A stretch of DNA of 64,000 bases from Chamaelirium japonicum. Lineage: Eukaryota; Streptophyta; Magnoliopsida; Liliales; Melanthiaceae. Numbering within the stretch: position 1 is the stretch's first letter; each line of letters begins with the position of its first letter. This document shows, in pieces, positions 52,350 through 63,801 of this stretch. The position numbers and the translations under genes are program-made. The notes beneath the pieces are model-generated. The model was given only the letters and a program-made list of their open reading frames with translations, ran no database searches and was not told the DNA's origin. The DNA lies in the NCBI GenBank assembly GCA_947650365.1, contig OX393551.1, forward strand, positions 91,486,697 through 91,550,696, read 5' to 3'.

Positions 52350-53535
52350 TACGATCCATTCTAATTCATTCGCACGATCCTTTCTAATTCATTCGTACGA
52401 TCCATTCTAATTCATTCGTACGATCCATTCTAATTCATTCGTACGATCCATTCTAATTCATTCGCACAATCTATTCTAATTCATTCGTACGATCCATTCT
52501 AATTCATTCGTATGATCCATTCTAATTCATTCATACGATTCATTCTAATTCAATCCATTCTAATTCATTCGTACGATCGATTCTTACTCATTCATACGAT
52601 CCATTCTAATTCATTCGCACAAATGAATCCATTCTAATTCATTCGCATGAATGTATCCATTCTAATTCATTCGTACGATCCATTCTATCTCATTTGTACA
52701 ATCCATTCGATTTCATTCGTACGGTCCATTCTAATTCATTCGCACGATCCATTCTAATTCATTCACACGATCCATTCTAATTCATTCACACTCATACGAT
52801 CCATTCTAATTCATTCGCACGAATGTATCCTTTCTAATTCATTCGTACGATCCATTCTAATTCATTCGCACAATCTATTCTAATTCATTCGAACGATCCA
52901 TTCTAATTCATTAGCATGATCCATTCTAATTCATTCGTACGATCTATTCTATTTCATTCGTACAATCCATTCTTACTCAATCGTATGATACATTCTAATC
53001 CATTCGCACAATCTATTCTAATTCATTCGTACGATCCATTCTATTTCATTCGTACGATCCATTCTAATTCTTACGATCCATTCTATTTCATTCATACGAT
53101 CCATTTTAATTCATTCGCACGATCCATTCTAATTCATTCATACGATCCATTCTAATTCATTCGCACGATCCATTCTCCATTCTAATTCCATCGTACGATC
53201 CATTCTATTTCATTCATACGATCCATTCTAATTCATTCATATGATCTATTCTAATTCTTTTGCACGAATGTATCCATTCTAATTCATTCGTACGATCCAT
53301 TCTAATTCATTCGCACGATCCATTCTAATTCATTCATACAATCCATTCTAATTCTTTTGCACGAATGTATCCATTCTATTTCATTCGTTCGATCCATTCT
53401 AATTCATTCGTACGATCCATTCTAATTCATTCGCACGATCCATTCTAATTCATGCATACGATCCAATCTAATTGATTCATACGATCCATTCTAATTCATT
53501 CGCACGAATGTATCGATTCTAATTCATTCGTACAT
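52350..53535 (+). repeat. Forward block with forward module M
   Basis: The block includes CATTCACACTCATACG (about 52786), forward module M at 52905-53160 (signature 52973-53013) and the CATTCTCCATTC junction near 53175, the mirror of AATGGAGAATGG. It ends in the HOR order leading to palindrome P (53525-53544). Confidence 0.77.
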
Positions 53536-54320
53536 GTATGAATGAATTAGAATGGATCGTATGAATGAATTAGAGTTGATACATTCGTGCGAATGAATTA
53601 GAATGGATCGTACGAATGAATTAGATTGGATCGTATGAATGAATTATAATGGATCATGCGAATGAATTAGAATAGATCATACGAATGAATTAGAATGGAT
53701 CGTACGAATGAATTAGAATGGATACATTCGTGCAAAAGAATTAGAATGGATTGTGCGAATGAATTAGAATGGATCGTACAAATGAGTAAGAATGGATCGT
53801 GCGAATGAATTAGAATGGATCATATGAAAGAATTAGAATGGATCATGCGAATGAATTAGAATGGATCGTGCGAATGAATTAGAATGGATCGTATTAATGA
53901 ATTAGAATGGATCGTGCGAATGAATTAGAATGGATCGTACGAATGAATTAGAATGTATACATTCGTGCGAAAGAATTAGAATAGATCATATGAATGAATT
54001 AGAATGGATCGTATGAATGAAATAGAATGGATCGTACGAAGGAATTAGAATGGAGAATGGATCGTGCGAATGAATTAGAATGGATCGTATGAATGAATTA
54101 GAATGGATCGTGCGAATGAATTAAAATGGATCGTATGAATGAAATAGAATGGATCGTATGAATTAGAATGGATCGTACGAATGAAATAGAATGGATCGTA
54201 CGAATGAATTAGAATAGATTGTGCGAATGGATTAGAATGGATCATACGATTGAGTAAGAATGGATTGTACGAATGAAATAGAATAGATCTTACGAATGAA
54301 TAAGAATGGATCATGCTAAT
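52905..54320. repeat. Inverted repeat built on module M (arms about 430 bp)
   Basis: The forward arm 52905-53330 and the reverse arm about 53890-54320 share, in mirror order, module M, the CATTCTCCATTC/GAATGGAGAATGG junction, a CTATTTCATTCATACG unit, CATATGATCTATTC and a CTTT(T/C)GCACG 28-bp unit. The spacer is about 560 bp and contains palindrome P. Differences between the arms are mostly single transitions. Confidence 0.8.
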
Positions 54321-54335
54321 GAATTAGAATGGATC

Positions 54336-56836
54336 GTACGAATTCATTCGCACGATCCATTCTAATTCATTCATATGATCTATTCTATTTCATTCGTACG
54401 ATCTATTCTATTTCATTCATACGATCCATTATAATGAATTAGAATGGATTGAATTAGAATGAATCGTACGAATGAATTAGAAAGGATACATTCGTGCGAA
54501 TGAATTAGAATGGATCGTATGAGTGTGAATGAATTAGAATGGATCGTGCGAATGAATTAGAATGGATACATTCATGGGAATGAATTAGAATGGATCGTAC
54601 GAAGGAATTAGAATGGATCGTACGAAGGAATTAGAATGGATCGTACGAATGAATTTGAAGGGATACATTCGTACGAATGAAATAGAATGGATTGTACGAA
54701 TGAGATAGAATGGATCGTACGAATGAATTAGAATGGATACATTCATGCGAATGAATTAGAATGGATCATACGAATGAATTAGAATGGATTCATTCGTGCG
54801 AATGAATTAGAATGGATCGTACGAATGAGTAAGAATGGATCGTACGAATGAATTAGAATGGATCGTACGAATGAATTAGAATGGATCGTACGAATGAATT
54901 AGAATGGATTGAATTAGAATGAATCGTACGAATGAATTAGAATGAATCATACCGTACGAATGAATTAGAATGGATCATACGAAGGAATTAGAATGGATCG
55001 TACGAATGAATTAGAATGGATCGTACGAAGGAATTAGAATGGATCGTACGAATGAATTAGAATGGATCGTACGGATAAATGAATTTGGATTGTGCTAATG
55101 AATTAGAATGGATCGTACGAATGGATTAGAATGGATCGTACTAATGAATTAGAATAGATTATGCGAATGAATTAGAATGGATCGTACGAATGAATTAGAA
55201 AGGATATATTCGTGCGAATGAATTAGAATAGATCGTACCAATGAGATAGAATGGATCGTACGAATGAATTAGAATGGATACATTCATGCGAATCAATTAG
55301 AATGGATCATACGAATGAATTAGAATGGATCGTACGAATGAAATAGAATGGATTGTACGAATGAGATAGAATGGATCGTACGAATGAATTAGAATGGATA
55401 CATTCATGCGAATGAATTAGAATGGATCATGCGAATGAATTAGAATGGATCGTGCGAATGAATTAGAATGGATCGTACGAATGAAATAGAATGAATTGTA
55501 CGAATGAGATAGAATGGATCGTACGAATGAATTAGAATGGATACATTCATGCGAATGAATTAGAATGGATCATACGAATGAATTAGAATAGATTCATTCG
55601 TGCGAATGAATTAGAATGGATCGTACGAATGAGTAAGAATGGATCGTACGAATGAATTAGAATGGATTGAATTAGAATGAATCGTACGAATGAATTAGAA
55701 TGGATCGTACGAATGAATTAGAATGGATCGTACGAATGAATTAGAATGGATTGAATTAGAATGAATCGTACGAATGAATTAGAATGAATCATACCGTACG
55801 AATGAATTAGAATGGATCATACGAAGGAATTAGAATGGATCGTGCGAATAAATTAGAATGGATCGTATGAATGAATTAGAATAGATTGTGCGAATAAATT
55901 TGAATGGATCGTACGAATGAATTAGAATGGATATATTCGTGCGAATGAATTAGAATGGATCGTATGAATGAATTAGAATCGATCGTACGAATGAATTAGA
56001 ATGAATAATGCGAATGAATTAGAATGTATTGTGCGAATGAATTAGAATGGATCGTACGAATGAAATAGAATGGATTGTACGAATGAGATAGAATGGATCG
56101 TACGAATGAATTAGAATGGATACATTCATGCGAATGAATTAGAATGGATCATACGAATGAATTAGAATGGATTCATTCGTGCGAATGAATTAGAATGGAT
56201 CGTACGAATAAGTAAGAATGGATCGTACGAATGAATTAGAATGGATTGAATTAGAATGAATCGTACGAATGAATTAGAATGGATCGTACGAATGAATTAG
56301 AATGGATCGTACGAATGAATTAGAATGGATTGAATTAGAATGAATCGTACGAATGAATTAGAATGAATCATACCGTACGAATGAATTAGAATGGATCATA
56401 CGAAGGAATTAGAATGGATCGTACGAATGAATTAGAATGGATCGTACGAATGAATTAGAATGGATCGTACGAAGGAATTAGAATGGATCGTACGAAGGAA
56501 TTAGAATGGATAGTACGAATGAATTAGAATGGATACCTTCGTGCAAATGAATTAGAATGGATCGTACGAATGAGTAAGAATGGATCATACGAATGAAATA
56601 GAATGGATCGTATGAATGAATTAGAATGGATCGTGCGAATGAATTAGAATGGATCGTACGAATGAATTAGAATAGATTGTGCGAATGAATTAGAATGGAT
56701 CGTACGAATAAATTAGATTGGATCGTACGAATGAATTAGAATGGATCGTGCGAATGAATTAGAATGGATCGTACGAATGAATTAGAATGGATCGTACGAA
56801 GGAATTAGAATGGATCGTACGAATGAATTAGAAAGG
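54336..56836 (-). repeat. Long reverse block with nested 579-bp repeat
   Basis: After a short forward piece (54336-54430) the orientation is reverse for about 2.4 kb. The run GAATGAGATAG, CATTCATGCG, GATTCATTCGTGCG, GAATGAGTAAG, GGATTGAATTAG, CATACCGTACG and GAAGGAATTAG recurs. Two neighbouring copies are offset by 579 bp (GAATGAGATA at 55502 and 56081), and related partial copies start at 54699 and 55359. Confidence 0.78.
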
Positions 56837-57480
56837 ATACATTCGAATTCATTCGTACGATCCATTCTAATTCCTTCGTACGATCCATATTCTAATTCAT
56901 TCGCACGATCCATTCAAATTCATTCATACGATCCATTCTAATTTATTCGCATGATCCATTCTAATTCATTCGTACGATCCATTCTAATTCATTCGCACAA
57001 TCTATTCTAATTCATTCGAACGATCCATTCTAATTCATTCGTACGATCCATTCTAATTCATTCGTACGATCCATTCTAATTAATTCGCACGATCCATTCT
57101 AATTCATTCGCACGATCCATTCTAATTCATTAGCACGATCCATTCTAATTCATTCGTACGATCCATTCTAATTCATTTATACGATCCAATCTAATTCATT
57201 CATACGATCCATTCTAATTCTTTCGCACGAATGTATCCATTCTAATTCATTCGTACAATCCATTCTAATTCATTAGCACGAAAAAACACGATCCACTCAC
57301 ATACGAATAAATTAGAATGAATTAGAATGGATTGTGTGAATGAATTAGAATGGATCGTATGAATGAATTAGAATGGATCGTGCGAATGAATTAGAATGGA
57401 TCGTGCGAATGAATTAGAATATGGATCGTACGAAGGAATTAGAATGGATCGTACGAATGAATTCGAATGTATCCTTTCTA
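56830..57480. repeat. Inverted repeat with opposing J junctions
   Basis: Inverted J (GGATACATTCGAATTCATTC) at 56835-56854 and direct J at 57455-57474 face each other. Next to each are a CCTTCG unit and the rare GATCCATATTC / GAATATGGATC unit. The loop contains most of the A6 segmental duplication. Confidence 0.78.
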
Positions 57481-57541
57481 ATTCATTCATATGATCCATT
57501 CTAATTCCTTCGTACGATCCATTCTAATTCATTCGTACGAT
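56972..57541. repeat. Segmental duplication with the A6 anomaly, copy 2
   Basis: Direct match to 26820-27367. AGCACGAAAAAACACGATCC begins at 57275, an offset of 30172 bp. The match ends where this copy turns to reverse at GATTCATGCTAATGAATTAG. Confidence 0.8.
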
Positions 57542-57546
57542 TCATG

Positions 57547-58959
57547 CTAATGAATTAGAATTGATCGTACGAATGAATTAGAATAGATTGTGCGAATGAA
57601 TTAGAATGGATCGTACGAATGAATTGGAATGGATACATTCGTGCGAATGAATTAGAATGGATCGTATGAATGAATTAGAGTGGATACATTCGTACAAATG
57701 AATTAGAATGGATCGTACGAATGAATTAGAATGGATACATTCGTGCGAATGAATTAAAATGGATCATATGAATGAATTAGAATGGATCATTTGAGTGAAT
57801 GCGAATGGATCGTGCGAATGAATTAGAATGGATTGTACGAATGAATTAGAATGGATCGTACGAATGAATTAGAATGGATCGTACGAAGGAATTAGAATAG
57901 ATCGTACGAAGGAATTAGAATGGATAGTACGAATGAATTAGAATGGATACCTTTGTGCAAATGAATTAGAATGGATCGTACGAATGAGTAAGAATGGATC
58001 GTACGAATGAAATAGAATGGATCGTATAAATGAATTAGAATGGATCGTGCGAATGAATTAGAATGAATCGTACGAATGAATTAGAATAGATTGTGCGAAT
58101 GAATTAGAATGGATCGTACGAATGAATTAGAATGGATCGTACGAATGAATTAGAATGGATCGTGCGAATGAATTAGAATGGATCGTACGAATGAAATAGA
58201 ATGGATTATACGAATGAAATAGATTAGATCGTGCGAATGAATTAGAATAGATCGTATGAATGAATTAGATTGGATCGTATTAATGAATTAGAATGGATCG
58301 TACGAATGAATTAGAATGGATCGTACGAATGAATTAGAATGGATACATTCGTGCAAAAGAATTAGAATGGATTGTATGAATGAATTAGATTGGATCGTGC
58401 GAATGAATTCGAATGTATCGTACGAATGAATTAGAATGGATCGTGCGAATGAATTAGAATGGATCGTATGAATGAATTAGAATGGATCGTACGAATGAAT
58501 TAGAATAGATTGTGCGAATGAATTAGAATGGATCGTACGAATGAATTAGAATGGATCGTACGAATGAATTAGAATGGATCGTACTAATGAATTAGAATAG
58601 ATTGTGCGAATGAATTAGAATGGATCGTACGAATGAAATAGAATGGATTCGCATGAATGTATCCATTCTAATTCATTCGTACGATCCATTCTAATTCATT
58701 CGTACAATCCATTCTAATTCATTCGCACGATCCATTCGCATTCACTCAAACGATCCATTCTAATTCATTCATATGATCCATTCTAATTCATTCGCACGAA
58801 TGTATCCATTCTAATTCATTCGTACGATCCATTCTAATTCATTCGTACGATCCATTCTAATTCATTCGCACGATCCATTCTAATTCATGCATACGATCCA
58901 ATCTAATTCATTCATACGATCCATTCTAATTCATTCGCATGAATGTATCCATTCTAATT
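57547..58959. repeat. Reverse block with module Y, then forward block
   Basis: Reverse 57547-58640 begins with module Y (57600-57830), then a GAAGG-rich run and the GTATTAATG units. The GGATTCGCATGAATG switch at about 58637 leads to a forward stretch with CATTCACTCAAACG, which is the HOR order at 7300-7440. HOR-like units then run up to palindrome P at 58960. Confidence 0.72.
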
Positions 58960-59340
58960 CATTCGTACATGTATGAATGAATTAGAATGGATCGTACGAA
59001 TGAATTGGAGTTGATACATTCATGCGAATGAATTAGATTGGATCGTATGAATGAATTATAATGGATCATGCGAATGAATTAGAATAGATCATACGAATGA
59101 ATTAGAATGGATCATACGAATGAGTTAGAATGGATACATTCGTGCAAAAAAATTAGAATGGATCATATGAATGAATTAGAATGGATCGTATGAATGAATT
59201 AGAATGGATCGTGCAAATGAATTAGAATGGATCGTGCGAATGAATTAGAATGGATCGTGCGAATGAATTAGAATGGATCGTACGAATGAATTAGAATGGA
59301 TCGTACGAATGAATTAGAAAGGATACATTCGAATTCATTC
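58960..59340 (-). repeat. Short P-to-J' mosaic
   Basis: It starts at CATTCGTACATGTATGAATG (58960-58979) and ends at GGATACATTCGAATTCATTC (59321-59340). It is the same composite as 45122-45668 but about 165 bp shorter, so the composite itself has been duplicated and then reduced. Confidence 0.75.
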
Positions 59341-60258
59341 GTACGATCCATTCTAATTCCTTCGTACGATCCATATTCTAATTCATTCGCACGATCCATT
59401 CTAATTCATTCATACGATCCATTCTAATTTATTCGCACGATCCATTCTAATTCATTCGTACGATCCATTCTAATTCATTCGCACAATCTATTCTAATTCA
59501 TTCGAACGATCCATTCTAATTCATTCATACGATCTATTCTAATTCATTCGTACGATCTATTCTATTTCATTCGTACAATCCTTTCTTACTCAATCGTATG
59601 ATCCATTCTAATCTATTCGGACAATCTATTCTAATTCATTCGTACGATCCATTCTATTTCATTCGTACGATCCATTCTAATTCATACGATCCATTCTATT
59701 TCATTCATACGATCCATTTTAATTCATTCGCACGATACATTCTAATTCATTCATACGATCCATTCTAATTCATTTATACGATCCATTTTAATTCATTCGC
59801 ACAATCTATTCTAATTTATTCGTACGATCAATTCTAATTTATTAGCATGATCCATTCAAATTCATTCGTACGATCTATTCTATTTCATTCGTACAATCCA
59901 TTCTTACTCAATCGTATGATCCATTCTAATCCATTCACACAATCTATTCTAATTCATTCGTACGATCCATTCTATTTCATTCGTACGATCCATTCTAATT
60001 CATACGATCCATTCTATTTCATTCATACGATCCATTTTAATTCATTCGCACGATCCATTCTAATTCATTCATACGATCCATTCTAATTCATTCGTACGAT
60101 CCATTCTAATTCATTCGTACGATCCATTCTAATTTCTTCGTATGATCTATTTTAATTCCTTCGTACGATCCATTCTAATTCATTCATACGATCCATTCTT
60201 ACTCATTCGTACGATCCATTCTAATTCATTCGCACGATCCATTCTAATTCATCCGTAC
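59341..60258 (+). repeat. Forward block with a tandem pair of module M
   Basis: After a GATCCATATTC unit (about 59371), module M appears twice, at about 59540-59790 and 59840-60086. The two signature runs (59586 and 59904) are 318 bp apart. The first copy has a CTAATCTATTCGGACAATC variant and a CCTTTCTTACTC unit. Confidence 0.8.
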
Positions 60259-61514
60259 GAATGAATTAGAATAGATACATTCGTGCGAATGAATTAGAAT
60301 GGATCATATGAATGAATTAGAATGGATCGTACGAATGAGTAAGAATGGATCATACGAATGAATTAGAATGGATTGAATTAGAATGGATCGTATGAATGAA
60401 TTAGAATGGATCGTTCGAATGAATTAGAATAGATTGTGCGAATGAATTAGAATGGATCGTACGAATGAATTAGAATGGATCGTGCGAATAAATTAGAATG
60501 GATCGTATGAATGAATTAGAATGGATCATGCGAATGAATTAGAATATGGATCGTACGAAGGAATTAGAATGGATCGTACGAATGAGTAAGAATGGATCGT
60601 ATGAATGAATTAGAATGGATTGAATTAGAATGAATCATACGAATGAATTAGAATGGATCGTACGAATGAATTAGAATGGATCGTACGAATGAATTAGAAT
60701 GGATTGAATTAGAATGGATCGTGCGAATGAGTAAGAATGGATCGTACGATTGAATTAGAATGGATCGTACGAATGAATTAGAATGGATCGTACGAATGAA
60801 TTAGAATGGATTGAATTAGAATGAATCGTACGAATGAATTAGAATGAATCATACCGTACGAATGAATTAGAATAAATCATACGAAGGAATTAGAATGGAT
60901 CGTACGAATGAATTAGAATGGATCGTACGAAGGAATTAGAATGGATCGTACGAAGGAATTAGAATGGATAGTACGAATGAATTAGAATGGATACCTTCGT
61001 GCAAATGAATTAGAATGGATCGTATTAATGAATTTGAATAGATGGTACGAATGAATTAGAATGGATACGAATGGATCGTACGAATGAGTAAGAATGGATC
61101 GTACGAATGAAATAGAATGGATTGTATGAATGAATTAGAATGGATTGTATGAATGAATTAGAATGGATCGTGCGAATGAATTAGAATGGATACATTCGTG
61201 CGAATGAATTAGAATGGATCGTATGAATGAATTAGATTGGATCGTATGAATGAATTAGAATGGATTGTATGAATTAGAATGGATACCTTACGATCCATTC
61301 TATTTCATTCATACGATCCATTATAATGAATTAGAATGGATTGAATTAGAATGAATCGTACGAATGAATTAGAAAGGATACATTCGTGCGAATGAATTAG
61401 AATGGATCGTATGAGTGTGAATGAATTAGAATGGATCGTGCGAATGAATTAGAATGGATCGTATTAATCAATTAGAATGGATCGTGCGAATGAATTAGAA
61501 TGGATCTGGATCGT
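60259..61514. repeat. Reverse block, mosaic domain
   Basis: Reverse 60259-61289 with a GAATATGG unit (60543), GGATTGAATTAG subunits, CATACCGTACG (about 60852) and a CTTCGTGCAAATG unit. A 36-bp forward remnant (61290-61325) follows, then reverse 61326-61511 with GTATGAGTGTGAATG, which is the unit run of HOR 8278-8398. Confidence 0.7.
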
Positions 61515-62257
61515 GTATCCATTCTAATTCATTCGTACGACCCATTCTAATTCATTCGTACGATCCATTCTAATTCATTCGAACGATCCATTCGAATTCA
61601 TTCATACGATCAATTCTAATTCATTCGTACGATCTATTCTATTTCATTCGTACAATCCTTTCTTACTCAATCGTATGATCCATTCTAATCCATTCGCACA
61701 ATCTATTCTAATTCATTCGTACGATCCATTCTATTTTATTCGTACGATCCATTCTAAGATCCTTTCTAATTTATTCGCACGATCCATTCTAATTCATTCA
61801 TACGATCCATTCTAATTCATTCGCACAATCTATTCTAATTCATTCGAAAGATCCATTCTAATTCATTCATACGATCCATTCTAATTCATTCGTACGATCT
61901 ATTCTATTTCATTCGTACAATCCTTTCTTACTCAATCGTATGATCCATTCTAATCCATTCGCACAATCTATTCTAATTCATTCGTACGATCCATTCTATT
62001 TCATTCGTATGATCCATTCTAATTCATACGATCCATTCTATTTCATTCATACGATCCATTTTAATTCATTCGCACGATCCATTCTAATTCATTCATACGA
62101 TCCATTCAAATTCATTTATACGAATCATTTTAATTCATTCGCACAATCTATTCTAATTCATTCGTACGATCAATTCTAATTCATTCGTACGATCCATTCT
62201 AATTTATTCGTACGATCCATTCTAATTCATTCGCACGATCCATTCTAATTCATTCAT
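61498..62257 (+). repeat. X junction followed by two module M copies
   Basis: The direct X junction (61498-61520) gives two X-type units, then a partial module M (signature 61663, cut at CATTCTAAGATCC). A fuller module M follows (signature 61928, body to about 62180). The two signatures are 265 bp apart. Both copies share the CCTTTCTTACTC unit with the copy at 59586. Confidence 0.78.
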
Positions 62258-63489
62258 ACTAATGAATTAGAATGGATAGTACGAATGAATTAGAATGGAT
62301 ACCTTCGTGCAAATGAATTAGAATGGATCGTACGAATGAGTAAGAATGGATCGTACGAATGAAATAGAATGGATCGTATGAATGAATTAGAATGGATCGT
62401 GTGAATGAATTAGAATGGATCGTACGAATGAATTAGAATAGATTGTGCGAATGAATTAGAATGGATTGTGCGAAGGAATTAGAATGGATCGTACGAAGGA
62501 ATTAGACTGGATCGTACGAAGGAATTAGAATGGATCGTACGAATGAATTAGAATGGATCGTACGAATGAATTAGAATGGATCGTGCGAATGAATTAGAAT
62601 GGATCGTACGAATGAATTTGAATGGATACATTCGTGCGAATGAATTAGAATGGATCGTATGAATGAATTAGATTGTACGAAGGAATTAGAATGGATCATA
62701 CGATCCATTCTAATTCATTCGCATAATCTATTCTAATTCATTCGTACAATCCATTCTAATTCATTCGCACGATCTATTCTAATTCATTCGTACGATCCAT
62801 TCTAATTCATTCGCATGAATGTATCCATTCTAATTCATTCATATAATCTATTCTAATTCATTCGTACGATCCATTCTAATTCATTTGTACAATCTATTCT
62901 AATTCATTCGTACGATCCATTCTTACTCATTCGTACGATCCATTCTATTTCATTCGTACAAATGAATTAGAATGGATTGTACGAATGAATTAGAATTAGA
63001 ATGGATCATACGAATGAATTAGATTGGATTGAATTAGAATGAATCGTACGAATGAATTAGAATGAATCATACCGTACGAATGAATTAGAATGGATTGAAT
63101 TAGAATGAATCGTACGAATGAATTAGAATGAATCCTACCGTACGAATGAATTAGAATGGATCATACGAAGGAATTAGAATGGATCGTACGAATGAATTAG
63201 AATGGATCGTACGAATGAATTAGAATGGATCGTGCGAATGAATTAGAATGAATCGTACGAATGAATTAGAATGGATCGATTGAATGAATTAGAATGGATC
63301 GTACTTATGAATTAGAATGGGTCGTTTGAGTGAATGCGAATGGATCGTGCGAATGAATTAGAATGGATTGTACGAATGAACTAGAATGGATCGTATGAAT
63401 GAATTAGATTGGATCGTATGAATGAATTAGAATGGATCGTGCGAATGAATTAGAATGGATCGTACGAATGAATTAGAATGGATCGTTTG
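62258..63489. repeat. Reverse-forward-reverse mosaic
   Basis: Reverse 62260-62700, a near-palindromic switch at 62683-62716, forward 62701-62957 in the order of HOR 590-740, then reverse from 62958. Two GGATTGAATTAG...CATACCGTACG runs (about 63070 and 63128) stand 58 bp apart. The TTTGAGTGAATGCG unit occurs near 63325. Confidence 0.72.
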
Positions 63490-63801
63490 AATGAATTAGA
63501 ATGGATCGTACTTATGAATTAGAATGGGTCATACGAATGAAATAGAATGGATCGTACGAAGGAATTAGAAAGGATCATACAAACGAATTAGAATGGATCG
63601 TATGAATGAAATAGAATAGATCGAACGAATGAATTAGAATGGATCGTATGAATGAATTAGATTGGATCGTATGAATGAATTAGAATGGATTGTACGAATG
63701 AAATAGATTAGATCGTACGAATGAATTAGAATGGATCGTGCGAATGAATTAGAATGGGTCGTACGAATGAATTAGAATGGATACACGATCCAGATCCATT
63801 C
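63490..63801 (-). repeat. Module X, inverted copy
   Basis: Reverse complement of 47007-47320. It contains CTTATGAATTAG, GGGTCATACG, a GAAGG unit, CAAACGAATTAG, GAAATAGAATAG, ATTAGATTGG, GAAATAGATTAG and GGGTCGTACG, and ends in the exact mirror of the X junction (63779-63801). Confidence 0.82.
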
